Shown here piece after piece: positions 44,057 to 53,785 of a DNA stretch of 64,000 bases (its first letter is position 1; every line of letters begins with the position of its first letter). The notes beneath the pieces are model-generated. The model did no database searches. It was not told the DNA's origin and worked only from the letters and a program-made list of their open reading frames with translations. The position numbers and the translations under genes were made by a program. Origin of the DNA: Bacteroidota bacterium. GTDB lineage: Bacteria; Bacteroidota; Bacteroidia; Bacteroidales; Paludibacteraceae. The stretch covers positions 54,380 through 118,379 of the forward strand of contig JAJYBB010000007.1 in the NCBI GenBank assembly GCA_021779195.1. Direction: 5' to 3'.

Positions 44057-45325
44057 ATGAAATTCAAAGATCTGCATCCAACTACAAAACGGTTAATTTT
44101 AGCAAGAACATTTAGAAGTATTGGACAGGGTGCTTTGGTTGTTGACCTGACTTTGTATTTACATGCATTGGGTTGGAATGGTTTTCATATTGGGGCGGTA
44201 CTGAGTGCTGCCGGATTGTTTGGTGCTGCATTAAGCCTGTTGGTGGGTATTGCCAGTGATCGGATGCGCAGAAGGCCATTTTTAATTATATATGAATGTA
44301 TAATTTTGGTTTGCAGTATCATTGCACTACTTACTTCGCAAAGCATATTTTTGATTACAATCATTATCATTGCCGGCTTTGGGCGGGGAGCTAACGGAGC
44401 AGCAGGTCCCTTTTCGCCCGTGGAACAAGCCTGGCTTGCTGAAGAAGTGAAACCGCAGCGAAGAGGTACGGTTTACAGTATGAATACCGCTTTTGGCTTT
44501 TTCGGGATGGCTTTCGGTGCTTTATTAGCTATGTTGCCCGAGTTTATAAATTCGGCAATGACAAAAGGGCAGGAGGGAGGAGCCATTCAACCAATGGCTT
44601 ATCGTCCTCTATTTCTAATTGTGGCTGTGGCTACTGTTGTTAACCTGATTATAATTTATAATGCCACTGAACGGCATAACAGTCGAAAAGATAAAAGCAT
44701 CCGAATGAACATTGAAAAAGCAATTGTACATCAGGAAAACAAAATGCTTACAGGTTTGGTAATTCTTAACTCATTTAATGGAATTGCAATTGGACTGACC
44801 GGTCCGCTGATTTCTTACTGGTTTGCTATTCGGTTTGGGGTAGGTCCTTCGTCTATCGCTCCTATGATGGCGCTCACATTCTTTATAACAGGAATTTCAT
44901 CTGTTTTGACAGGCAAATTCAGTGAACGAATCGGTATTGTCAAGTCAGTTGTATGGACTCGTTTTATTGGATTGATCTTATTACTCCTGCTTCCTTTTAC
45001 ACCTTATTTCTGGTTAGCTTCCGTGTTTTATATTTTGCGTTCTGCATTCAACAGGGGTTCTGTGGGAGCCCGTCAGGCTTTAACGGTAGGATTGGTACGC
45101 GACGAGCGTCGCGGATTGGCAACAAGTCTGAATGCTATGTCAATGCAACTTCCACAGTCTTTGGGACCTACTATTTCAGGATTATTGTTCAGTGCGGGAG
45201 AATTGCAACTCCCGTTTTATGTGGGTGCTATATTTCAGGGCGTTTATTTGGTACTATATAGTCGGTTTTTTCGTTATCAAAATAAACCGGGTGAAGAAGA
45301 AGCTCGAGGTAATTTTTTAAAATAA
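44057..45325 (+). CDS. Major facilitator superfamily transporter
   Basis: Start taken at 44057 (MKFKDLHPTTKRLILARTFR); the frame is open 23 codons further but without signal-like content. 422 aa with about 12 membrane helices. The loop between helices 2 and 3 has the MFS motif A-like GIASDRMRRRPFLI, and the second half has the related LTGKFSERIGIVKSVVW. ARQALTVGLVRDERRGLATS is seen in sugar/drug efflux-type MFS proteins. The substrate cannot be assigned. It faces the GH28 gene convergently, so a role in sugar uptake or export is only a neighbourhood guess. Confidence 0.88.
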   Translation: MKFKDLHPTTKRLILARTFRSIGQGALVVDLTLYLHALGWNGFHIGAVLSAAGLFGAALSLLVGIASDRMRRRPFLIIYECIILVCSIIALLTSQSIFLITIIIIAGFGRGANGAAGPFSPVEQAWLAEEVKPQRRGTVYSMNTAFGFFGMAFGALLAMLPEFINSAMTKGQEGGAIQPMAYRPLFLIVAVATVVNLIIIYNATERHNSRKDKSIRMNIEKAIVHQENKMLTGLVILNSFNGIAIGLTGPLISYWFAIRFGVGPSSIAPMMALTFFITGISSVLTGKFSERIGIVKSVVWTRFIGLILLLLLPFTPYFWLASVFYILRSAFNRGSVGARQALTVGLVRDERRGLATSLNAMSMQLPQSLGPTISGLLFSAGELQLPFYVGAIFQGVYLVLYSRFFRYQNKPGEEEARGNFLK

Positions 45326-45392
45326 AATCAATAAAAATAATTAGATGCAAGAACAAAAGGAGAGCGGACGGAACAATCACATTAATAAGGAC

Positions 45393-45425
45393 ATCACGTC
45401 AAAGCAAAAAACGTGATATCTTTCT
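45393..45425. terminator. Bidirectional terminator between MFS and GH28 genes
   Basis: ATCACGT (45393-45399) pairs with ACGTGAT (45411-45417), followed by a T-rich tract. Flanking AATAAG/CTTATT can extend the stem with an internal loop. Confidence 0.6.
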
Positions 45426-45502
45426 TATTAAATTCAATTTTTAAATTTAAACGATTAAAATGATTGGATTAGATATTTCCTAAACCTGTTTAACCGTGAA
45501 CT

Positions 45503-47083
45503 TTACAATTTAACTAATTTCAAGGATTGGACTAAACCGTTTTCAAGTAGCACATTGACAATGTAATAACCAGGAGAAATACCTTTCAAATTGATGGAAA
45601 TCTGATGGAGTAGATTCCCGTTATCTTCGATTAATTGCTTTCCATCAACCGTATATATTTTAATTTTCGAAATATTTTCAACTGAATTCACTGTGAAATT
45701 TTCACCATTCAACGGATTCGGAAATCCGGTTAATTGAGTGTTTGCCTTTACATTTTCAACAGCCGTAGGGTTACAGGAAGTTGATGAGCCGGTAGTTGTA
45801 TTGATTCCACTAATGGTGGCAGCATAAGGAATAATTGCGTTTCCACTCGAGACTTTAACCGACGAACAATTTTTAAAAACCAATCCATTAATATAGTTTG
45901 TTATCAACCCTTGACCGTTAGATGTAATTTGTACATTATCAAATACAACATTGTTTATGTACATTTCAGGTAAACCGTAAATTATTCCGGCATTGGTGGA
46001 ATTAGTAACAATGATATTTTTAAACGTGATATTATTCCATGCCGGAGTTGTACTTGTTACAGTAGCCGCCACCTGAGCTGATGCAGGATAAGGTTCTTTT
46101 GGATACCAACTGGTGATATAAAACGGATATTTCACGTTGTTCATGGTGATATTTGAGTATTCAAAAGTTGAATCGGCTCCTCCTCTTCCACGTTCTGATT
46201 TCAGTCTGATTCCATTGGTTGTTCCGTTAAATGTACAACTATCCACTTTGACATTCTTTACATTCACGGCATAACTTCCCACTGAGACACCATGACCGGA
46301 ACCAAAAGTACAATGAGTAATGGTAATATTTTGACTATAACTATCCATAGCCACATTATCGTCGCCTTCCGAAAGGTTACAATTCGTGATATTAACCCCG
46401 TTCCAATACCAGGTGTCAATGGCATCGGTATTTGGTGAAGTTGAAGGAGCGATGATGGTAATATTGGATATGGTACCATTGGAACCCATTGAACTGCTCT
46501 GACCAAGTGTAACATGAACATTTGGTGCATTTCGTAAGGTAATGCCGGTGATTAAAACAGTATTACAAGCCTTAAAACGAATCATACAAGGTCTTGAAAT
46601 ACTGGAATTAGCTTTATAGGCAGTCCACCACGCACTGCCATCGCCTTCGATAACACCCGATCCGCTAATTTCAATATTATTCAGGCTTGAACCTGAAATA
46701 AAATTGGAATAAACATTTGTCGTACCATTATTTGGATACGAACCAGCCGGAACGCCATTTCCACTTCCATAAGGCATTAACTGTAAGATAGAACCAGTTG
46801 ATAAATAAAGATTTACATTGCTTTTCATAATGATGGGTCCACTCAGAAATGTTCCAGCTGGAATTACCACCGTTCCACCTCCTGCAGTATTGGCAGCAGA
46901 AATGGCATCATTAATATATGTGGCATTATTCAGAGCGGAAGTAGAGGCACCATAATCGGTAATCAAAAATTGAGTGGAAGGAATATTAGGTAATGGTATG
47001 GTAGCATGAACACTTGTTATACCAATAAGAAGCAATAAACCGATAATAATTGATCTCATTTTTTGTAAAATATTTTTTTTCAT
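45503..47083 (-). CDS. GH28 polygalacturonase with T9SS sorting domain
   Basis: 526 aa. Signal peptide (1-28), then a right-handed beta-helix. GH28 catalytic residues are visible: Asp220 and Asp223 in NTDAID, Asp241/Asp242 in EGDDNVAM, His264 in GHGVSVGS and Arg293/Lys295 in IRLKSERGRGG. EGDGSAWW and the N-terminal fold GTFLSGPI are typical. A T9SS type A domain ends the protein (GFPNPLNGENFTVNS... GYYIVNVLL), so it is surface-exposed or secreted. It hydrolyses galacturonan backbone, complementing the PL4 lyase. Confidence 0.94.
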   Translation of the reverse strand: MKKNILQKMRSIIIGLLLLIGITSVHATIPLPNIPSTQFLITDYGASTSALNNATYINDAISAANTAGGGTVVIPAGTFLSGPIIMKSNVNLYLSTGSILQLMPYGSGNGVPAGSYPNNGTTNVYSNFISGSSLNNIEISGSGVIEGDGSAWWTAYKANSSISRPCMIRFKACNTVLITGITLRNAPNVHVTLGQSSSMGSNGTISNITIIAPSTSPNTDAIDTWYWNGVNITNCNLSEGDDNVAMDSYSQNITITHCTFGSGHGVSVGSYAVNVKNVKVDSCTFNGTTNGIRLKSERGRGGADSTFEYSNITMNNVKYPFYITSWYPKEPYPASAQVAATVTSTTPAWNNITFKNIIVTNSTNAGIIYGLPEMYINNVVFDNVQITSNGQGLITNYINGLVFKNCSSVKVSSGNAIIPYAATISGINTTTGSSTSCNPTAVENVKANTQLTGFPNPLNGENFTVNSVENISKIKIYTVDGKQLIEDNGNLLHQISINLKGISPGYYIVNVLLENGLVQSLKLVKL

Positions 47084-47129
47084 TAGAAACTTATGTTTTC
47101 GAAATTTTAAATCATTCTCATTTATGGTG

Positions 47130-47159
47130 CAAAAATAGAGTATTCATACTAATTTAAAG
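47130..47159 (-). promoter_or_regulatory. Candidate promoter for the GH28 gene
   Basis: Minus-strand TATTTTTG at 47137-47130 fits TAnnTTTG, 46 nt before the ATG. A TTTA lies near the -33 position. Confidence 0.45.
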
Positions 47160-47257
47160 TGCATTAAATGATTGATTTTAGGGGATATTTTGACTAAAAC
47201 AACCTTCAAATTCGCTCCTTTGGATTTATTATTATTAAATCTATCATTGAAAATTGA

Positions 47258-47293
47258 AAACAGCGTCTCTTGAAAGTATCAGAGACGCTGTTT
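47258..47293. terminator. Terminator of the heavy-metal efflux operon
   Basis: AAACAGCGTCTCT (47258-47270) pairs perfectly over 13 bp with AGAGACGCTGTTT (47281-47293), 11 bp beyond the RND gene stop. Confidence 0.75.
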
Positions 47294-47303
47294 GATTTAT
47301 TTT

Positions 47304-50300
47304 TTAAAGTGTATCCAACGTTTTTTTCTCATGTATACTTCCGACGCTTCGGTAAGCCCATGCAAAAATCAGCGGAAAGACCAGCAATGAGAAAATCATG
47401 GCAAATAAAATTCCGCCGATCACCACACGGGCTAAGGGTTGTGCACTCTCTGAACCTATTCCATGCGAAATGGCAGCCGGCAATAATCCTATGGCAGCCA
47501 TGAGAGCTGTCATTATCACCGGACGAATCATGGTGCGTACTCCCAGCCTGATCGAAATTTGCAACAGATTTTTTTGCCCTTTCAATTTCTCAATATTATC
47601 TTTAAAAGCACTGATTAACAATACCCCGCTCAGAATACAGATACCAAATAATGCGATAAATCCGATTCCCGCCGAAATACTAAAGTTTGTTCCTGTAAGA
47701 AACAACATCGTGATTCCACCCACGATGGCAAACGGCACATTTAGGAATACCAACCCTGCATCTTTCATGTTTCCAAACATAATAAACAGTAAAAGGAAAA
47801 TAAGCATCAAACTTACCGGCACTACCTGGGTCAGTCGTTTCACTGCACGTTGCTGATTTTCAAAATCACCTTGCCAAATCATGTCATAACCGTTTTTAAG
47901 CTTCACTGATTTGTGGACTTTAGCTTGCGCTTCGGCCACAGCACTGCCCATATCCCTGTCGCGGACTGAAAACTTAACAACCGAATATCGCCGATTTGCA
48001 TCTCTGAAAATCAAACACGGACCTGTTTTCATAGTTATGTCTGCAATTTCCTTGATAGGTACTTTCGAACCGTTTGAAGTGGGAATCATCAGATTACCAA
48101 TATCGTCTACCGTATTCCGGAACTTTTCGGGAAAACGAATGCGAATATCATACTTCTGAACTCCTTCGTACAACATACTTGCCACCTTCCCTCCAATAGC
48201 CATTTCTATCACGGCATTAGCATCGGCTGTCGAAACACCGTAAAAAGCCATCTTTTCCTGATTTAGGTCGATGTCTAATTCGGGTTGTCCAATATTTTTG
48301 ATAACACCCAAATCACTGATTCCCCGCACCGATTTCATGATAGTGTACACTTCATTGGCTTTTTGTTCCATATAATTCAACGAATCACCAAAAATTTTCA
48401 CACAGATAGATCCTTTCACACCCGAAACAGCTTCTTCAATATTGTCCGAAATAGGTTGGGAGAAATTCAGATCAACTCCGGGAATAACGGATAGTTTCTT
48501 CGTCATCTGGTCAATTAGTTGATCTTTCGTAATTTCCGGTTTCCAGTCTGATTCGGGATATAACTGGATGTTAAATTCGTTGTTATAAAATCCGGTAACA
48601 TCAGTTCCATCATCCGGTCGGCCTGTTTGCGAAATGATATTTTTCACTTGCGGAAACTGCATCATGCTTGCCCGTACTTGCTTCGACACTTCTATCGATT
48701 TGTCTAACGAAGCTGAATAGGGTAACTGAACCCGAAGCCAGATAGCGCCTTCGTTCAATTCGGGTATAAATTCCGAACCGAGAAATTTAAAAGAGAAAAG
48801 CCCGATTGCAATAAGCACTGATGCCACTATCAAAGTAGATTTTTTATGCCGATAGGTATAATCAAAACCATTCATCAATCGTTCTGTGATAAAATGGACA
48901 ATTGGATTGTGCTTTTCCCGTACATTTTTATTTAATAAAAGTCGGATTAATACAGGGACTAATGTAAGGGTGGTAATTAATGCACCCAACAAAGCAAAAC
49001 CTAAGGTATAAGCTAAGGGCGAAAACATTTTACCTTCCACTTTCTGAAAAGCAAAAATGGGCAATAAACCGGTGATAATAATCAGTTTTGAGAAGAAAAT
49101 AGCTTTTGCTAAACGTGTTCCATCTTTCTTGATTAAACCTTTTTTGGTCATCTTGTTGAAACGTTCCATGCCAACTTCTTTGGCCTTTTGGTCGAGTACC
49201 ACGAAAAGTCCCTCGACCATGACCACCGCCCCATCGATTATGATCCCGAAATCGACTGCACCAAGCGAAAGCAGGTTGGCACTCATGCCCATCAGGTTCA
49301 GGCAAATAAAGGCAAACAATAAAGCCAACGGAATGACAATCGACACAATCAGTGTTGTACGCCAATTAAACATAAACAACGAAATCAGAAGCGTAACTAA
49401 CAGTATTCCTTCAAACAAATTGTGCAAAACAGTGCTTGATGCGTAATTTATCAGGTTTTCGCGGTTATAAAAGGGAACGATCTTGGTGTCGTGTGGTAAA
49501 ACCCGATTATTAATGTCTTCAATCTTTGCTTTAACAGCATTAATTACCTTTGTCGGATTTTCGCCCTTGCGCATTACCACGATGGCTTCAACCACATCAT
49601 CCTCATTTTTAATGGTGCGCTTTCCGTTTTTATCAACCACTGCATCCGAACGGGAGACATATCCAAGTCGAGGCAAATTAGACATTTCTACATCAGCAAC
49701 ATCTTTTACTAATACCGGAATTCCATTAATATTCTGAACAACAACATTTTTTATCTCATTAATATTATTTAGCAACCCGATACCACGAACAACATAAGCC
49801 TGATTGTTTTTGTTGATAATATCACCGCCAATATTTACGTTGCTTTTATTTACTGCTGTGTACAGATCAAGCGGTGTAATGCCCAAGGTAGCTAATTTTT
49901 CAGGATTTGCCTGAATCTCATAAGTTTTAATCTTTCCTCCAAAACTTACCACATCTGCTACTCCAGGTACTGCACGTAATTGACGATCGATTACCCAATC
50001 CTGGATAGTTTTCAATTCTCTCTGATCGCGAAAACTGCTTTTAAGTGTATATCTAAAAATTTCACCGGTGGGACCTGTAGGCGGTTGAACGGAAGGCTGT
50101 ACACCTTCGGGTAAATCTGCATTTGCCAATAAATTAGTTACTTGTGCTCGTGCATCTTTATCCACTACTCCATCATCAAACACTAATTTAATGGATGATA
50201 ATCCGAAAATACTGGTGGAACGAAGACTTGTTTTGCTTTGCACTGGATTTAGTGCAATTTCAATTGGAATGGTTACAAACTTTTCTACTTCTTCGGCACT

Positions 50301-50477
50301 TCTGCCTGGCCATTGAGTAATCACACTTATTTCGGTGTTCGTTACATCGGGAAACGCTTCAATAGGCATATTTTTAAATGTTATTACTCCTGCTATCAGC
50401 AACAAGGCGGTTGCAAACAGAATGAAGTAATAATTCTGAAGTGAGAAGGCAATTATATTTTTTAAGAGTTTGTTCAT
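47304..50477 (-). CDS. czcA: Heavy-metal efflux RND pump (CzcA type)
   Basis: 1057 aa inner-membrane RND transporter with twelve helices in the 1+5+1+5 plan and two large periplasmic loops. N-terminal MPIEAFPDVTNTEISVITQWPG and VTIPIE are family motifs. The helix-4 signature DFGIIIDGAVVMVEG (about residues 404-418) is the HME1/CzcA form (Zn, Co, Cd, Ni) rather than the CusA (Cu, Ag) form, which lacks the DFG...DG pattern. It should assemble with the adaptor and TolC-like genes that precede it in the operon and expel divalent metals by proton antiport. Confidence 0.93.
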   Translation of the reverse strand: MNKLLKNIIAFSLQNYYFILFATALLLIAGVITFKNMPIEAFPDVTNTEISVITQWPGRSAEEVEKFVTIPIEIALNPVQSKTSLRSTSIFGLSSIKLVFDDGVVDKDARAQVTNLLANADLPEGVQPSVQPPTGPTGEIFRYTLKSSFRDQRELKTIQDWVIDRQLRAVPGVADVVSFGGKIKTYEIQANPEKLATLGITPLDLYTAVNKSNVNIGGDIINKNNQAYVVRGIGLLNNINEIKNVVVQNINGIPVLVKDVADVEMSNLPRLGYVSRSDAVVDKNGKRTIKNEDDVVEAIVVMRKGENPTKVINAVKAKIEDINNRVLPHDTKIVPFYNRENLINYASSTVLHNLFEGILLVTLLISLFMFNWRTTLIVSIVIPLALLFAFICLNLMGMSANLLSLGAVDFGIIIDGAVVMVEGLFVVLDQKAKEVGMERFNKMTKKGLIKKDGTRLAKAIFFSKLIIITGLLPIFAFQKVEGKMFSPLAYTLGFALLGALITTLTLVPVLIRLLLNKNVREKHNPIVHFITERLMNGFDYTYRHKKSTLIVASVLIAIGLFSFKFLGSEFIPELNEGAIWLRVQLPYSASLDKSIEVSKQVRASMMQFPQVKNIISQTGRPDDGTDVTGFYNNEFNIQLYPESDWKPEITKDQLIDQMTKKLSVIPGVDLNFSQPISDNIEEAVSGVKGSICVKIFGDSLNYMEQKANEVYTIMKSVRGISDLGVIKNIGQPELDIDLNQEKMAFYGVSTADANAVIEMAIGGKVASMLYEGVQKYDIRIRFPEKFRNTVDDIGNLMIPTSNGSKVPIKEIADITMKTGPCLIFRDANRRYSVVKFSVRDRDMGSAVAEAQAKVHKSVKLKNGYDMIWQGDFENQQRAVKRLTQVVPVSLMLIFLLLFIMFGNMKDAGLVFLNVPFAIVGGITMLFLTGTNFSISAGIGFIALFGICILSGVLLISAFKDNIEKLKGQKNLLQISIRLGVRTMIRPVIMTALMAAIGLLPAAISHGIGSESAQPLARVVIGGILFAMIFSLLVFPLIFAWAYRSVGSIHEKKTLDTL

Positions 50478-50575
50478 AAAGTAATTTTTTTAAATCATTT
50501 AAATACAGTCGATTGTGAATAAAAGGCTTTGATTATAAAATCATATCCTAAAATTTTCCTTTCAGGAATAATAGA

Positions 50576-51685
50576 CTAATTGTTTAACGCATCGTAAATC
50601 AGAAGCGTTTGTGATGCAATTACTTTATCTTTCAATTTTACATTGCCTGAAATGAACGACCGGTTATCCACCGTATTGATAACCTGAACAGGCACGATTT
50701 TAATATCGGCATTCGTATGATATACCAACACGTAATTCTGGCTGTGATCAAAGATAATAGCCGAAGAAGAAACACACATGGCTTGTTGGTTTGCAGCGTT
50801 TGTAACTTTTACGTTGGCAAACATTTCCGGTTTGAGCATATAGTCGGGATTGGGTAACACAACACGAACTTTCATTACTTTGTTGGTCGGATCAAGTACG
50901 TTCATCATTTTATCCACTTTGCCGATAAATACTTTATCGGGGTATGAAAGCGTGCTGACTTCAACCGGATCGTTCAAATGAACCTGACTGATATTCGATT
51001 CATAGACATTGGCAATAATCCAAACATTTTTCAAATCGGAAACTGTAAACAGATTGGAACTATTGTCGCTCCGAATGGACATGTTATTGGTAACTAATTT
51101 TTCAACTACGAAACCACTGATCGGAGAACGTACAACGGTTTCACCATTTGCATTTCCACCGTTAATATTCAACACACGCTTCACGCGGTTTAATTCCGAT
51201 TTAGCTTGTTCAAATGCAGCTTGGGCTGTGAGTACATCTTTTTGTGAGGCCAGACCACTTTTAAACATATCTTGCGTAGCATCCAAGTTCTTTTTTGCCA
51301 CGCGCAGGTTGGTTTCAGCATTCACTAAATCGTTGCTATACCCAGCCATTTCTGTACTTTTAATCACGGCAAGCACCTGTCCTTTATGTACATAATCGCC
51401 CAGCATGACCTGAATACCCTGAATCACTCCACTGACCATTGGATAAATTTTAGCCACCTCATCGTCGTTGAAAGCCACTTTGCCCGAAAGCGTTATGGTA
51501 TTGGTTACCTGACAGTTTTGAATACTGTCAAAAACCAGCGTTTTAGCAAGTGAATCTGGTAAAACATATTTTGAATTATCGGATAAAGAAGCATTGTCAG
51601 CTTTGTGGCAAGACTGTGTAAAAATGATCAATGTGGCTGTAAATGCAATATTTCTAATCTGTATAAATTTTATTTTTCTCATCAT
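50576..51685 (-). CDS. czcB: RND efflux periplasmic adaptor (CzcB type), lipoprotein
   Basis: 369 aa membrane-fusion protein. The N-terminus has a lipobox-like FTQSCHKAD (Cys near residue 26). The lipoyl/barrel-sandwich half-motifs VSGVIQGIQVMLGDYVHKGQ and VVRSPISGFVVEKLV flank a coiled-coil hairpin (about residues 115-165). A beta-barrel domain (VWIIANVYESNISQVHLNDPVEV) and a membrane-proximal domain follow. It links the RND pump to the outer-membrane channel. No His-rich metal-binding extension is seen. 98 bp separate it from the pump gene and 9 bp from the TolC-like gene. Confidence 0.92.
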   Translation of the reverse strand: MMRKIKFIQIRNIAFTATLIIFTQSCHKADNASLSDNSKYVLPDSLAKTLVFDSIQNCQVTNTITLSGKVAFNDDEVAKIYPMVSGVIQGIQVMLGDYVHKGQVLAVIKSTEMAGYSNDLVNAETNLRVAKKNLDATQDMFKSGLASQKDVLTAQAAFEQAKSELNRVKRVLNINGGNANGETVVRSPISGFVVEKLVTNNMSIRSDNSSNLFTVSDLKNVWIIANVYESNISQVHLNDPVEVSTLSYPDKVFIGKVDKMMNVLDPTNKVMKVRVVLPNPDYMLKPEMFANVKVTNAANQQAMCVSSSAIIFDHSQNYVLVYHTNADIKIVPVQVINTVDNRSFISGNVKLKDKVIASQTLLIYDALNN

Positions 51686-51694
51686 CTGAATGTT

Positions 51695-52990
51695 TTAATT
51701 TTTTAAATAATCGATACCCGAATAATAGTTCAAATCGATAAAAGCACTGACACGATTGAAGTTGATGGCATTTATCTGCAGTGTGTTTTGTTTGTATGAA
51801 TCGTAGAAATCAAGAAAATCGAGCAACGATATGTTTCGCAACTGATAGTTTTTGAGCACTTCGTCTAATAAATGTTTAAAATTTTTCTCGAATGACATAT
51901 CTCTGCTTTTCAATAATTTATCGCTTTCGAAAGCTTTCTGCAACGCGTTGTAGATTTGTTCATTCACACCGTTCTGCGTGGCTTCATAAAGCAATTGGTT
52001 TAATTTAATCATTGTTTTAGCCGATTTAATATTTCCCTGATTACGGTTCAGAAACGGAAGATCAATCCCAACTCCAAGAGTGGTGAGATTATTAATATAA
52101 CTGCCTTGTTGGTCATAACCCAACTGCAACGTCAGATCGGGTACAGCCATTGCCTTTTGCAGCTTATAATTCTGTGTACTTAAATCAGTATTTAACTTTG
52201 CAATTTTTAGATCGGGGCGAGTGGCATAAGCTGAATCAATGACAGCGGCAAGCGGATACTTATCAGGTTTCAATTCGCTTAACGCAACTGTATCCACTAC
52301 GGGAATTACAAACACATTTGATGTCTGAATCAATAACCGCAACTCACTTTGCAAATCGTTGATCTGACTTCTCAAATCACTGTATTCGCTTTGCATACTG
52401 TACAATTGTGCTTTCACCCTGATGACTTCTTTTTCAGAGATATATCCTTTTCCGTTTTGACGGGCAAAAGCATCTACCACATTTTGAAGAGCTGTAATTT
52501 CAGTATCGTACACTTTTGCCGACAGCAACAGATAATAAATATTGAAATAATCACTTTCGAGGGTATGTTTCAGGGTGCGCAACAGATCATAAAACTGGTA
52601 TTCTGATATGGACGCATTGGTCATTGCCATTTTCACCTGCTTATTGTGTTTGCCTGCCAATAAAATTAATTGAGACAAACCTCCTGAAATTTCACCATCT
52701 TTACCTATTGGAAAAAACTGTTTAGTTACTGTTTGATATACAGTTGTTCCAACAGTCAGCGTCGGGTTTGGGAATAACTTGGCCTGAGCAACCAACGCTT
52801 TCTGTGCATCAATATTATAACGTTGAGCCAGTAGCAACAGATTTTTGTGTAGAAAAATGTCTTCGACGCTATGTAATTTCAACGTTAAAGTGTCGGGTCG
52901 TAAGTTAATGTCGGTTTGAGAGTTAGCTTTAGTAGCCATGAATAGGCACACGGCTATGATCGAAAATTTTAAAAATCTTTGAATGATCAT
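51695..52990 (-). CDS. czcC: TolC-family outer membrane channel (CzcC type)
   Basis: 431 aa with a signal peptide (1-24, ending ANSQ). Long amphipathic helices and the two repeated halves of the TolC fold are visible: HKNLLLLAQRYNIDAQKALVAQAKLFPNPTL-type opening, and LPFLNRNQGNIKSAK in the second half, which is the CzcC-like LPLFNRNQG motif. It forms the outer-membrane exit duct of the tripartite pump. It precedes the adaptor gene by 9 bp. Confidence 0.93.
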   Translation of the reverse strand: MIIQRFLKFSIIAVCLFMATKANSQTDINLRPDTLTLKLHSVEDIFLHKNLLLLAQRYNIDAQKALVAQAKLFPNPTLTVGTTVYQTVTKQFFPIGKDGEISGGLSQLILLAGKHNKQVKMAMTNASISEYQFYDLLRTLKHTLESDYFNIYYLLLSAKVYDTEITALQNVVDAFARQNGKGYISEKEVIRVKAQLYSMQSEYSDLRSQINDLQSELRLLIQTSNVFVIPVVDTVALSELKPDKYPLAAVIDSAYATRPDLKIAKLNTDLSTQNYKLQKAMAVPDLTLQLGYDQQGSYINNLTTLGVGIDLPFLNRNQGNIKSAKTMIKLNQLLYEATQNGVNEQIYNALQKAFESDKLLKSRDMSFEKNFKHLLDEVLKNYQLRNISLLDFLDFYDSYKQNTLQINAINFNRVSAFIDLNYYSGIDYLKN

Positions 52991-53223
52991 ATCGATTTTG
53001 ATTATGATTAGTTATTATATAATTCTTTAAAACCACTATTGAATATATAATTCAAATACAATTAGATACACACATGTAAATGCAAATATTAATTACTGCA
53101 ACTAATGAAAATGACCATTCATAACGTTGATATAATAACTTTGCTAATTTCGTGTAACAGAAAAAAGTAGCTTTAAAATGTAAAAGTGGAAAAGCTAAAT
53201 AATCAATTAAATCTGATTATTAT

Positions 53224-53628
53224 TCAGGCAAGGTGAAATTGGGGAGGTTTAACAGGAACTTCTTTGAAATAAAGATTGATAAGTAGTTCGTTTTGTGGAA
53301 TTACGTTTACGGCTAAATTTACATACTCTTGAAGTTCAGGGATCAGAATATCATTAGGCAACCATTTCAGGTCAATATGAAAAGCATCTTGTTGTTGTTT
53401 GGAAGAATTATAAGGATTGGCTTTGTCATGAATTGTATTTTTGGAATAGCCCAATACATTTTCGACAAGGTACTCAACCATCGAATCAACATAATCCTGA
53501 TCGACATAAGCAGCCTTTGTGTTCAGGGCACTGTAGAAATCAATTGAATTGATACTCAGATTAATGGTCTGAATGACAAGTAGCATTAATAAGCCCTGAG
53601 TTGCAATATTTTTTATAATGCTTTTCAT
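53224..53628 (-). CDS. Small exported protein heading the metal-efflux operon, unknown function
   Basis: Start taken at 53628 (MKSIIKNIATQGLLMLLVIQTINLS); a further-upstream TTG lies inside the promoter -7 box and is excluded. 134 aa. The N-terminus is a signal peptide or anchor. The rest is polar with DYVDSMVEYLVENVLGY, a short Gln/His stretch (SSKQQQDAFHID) and a Pro-rich end (KEVPVKPPQFHLA). No domain recognised. It is 233 bp upstream of the TolC-like gene on the same strand and probably part of the same response; a periplasmic metal-related role is inference only. Confidence 0.6.
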   Translation of the reverse strand: MKSIIKNIATQGLLMLLVIQTINLSINSIDFYSALNTKAAYVDQDYVDSMVEYLVENVLGYSKNTIHDKANPYNSSKQQQDAFHIDLKWLPNDILIPELQEYVNLAVNVIPQNELLINLYFKEVPVKPPQFHLA

Positions 53629-53637
53629 ACTTGGCTG

Positions 53638-53645
53638 CAAAGATA
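53638..53645 (-). promoter_or_regulatory. -7 promoter box of the metal-efflux operon
   Basis: Minus-strand TATCTTTG (53645-53638) matches TAnnTTTG exactly. It ends only 9 nt before the ATG at 53628, implying an almost leaderless transcript. The -33 region has only TTTA. Confidence 0.5.
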
Positions 53646-53785
53646 CAACGAAACAGAAAAAATAAATGATAAATCGAATAAAACGTCGTTCTACTTAAGA
53701 TGTATTCTAAAAATTTACAGGATATCTGGTTCAATTTAACCATGCTTAACTGTAAAATTTATGAAGTACAAGTTAAAAGGAAATT

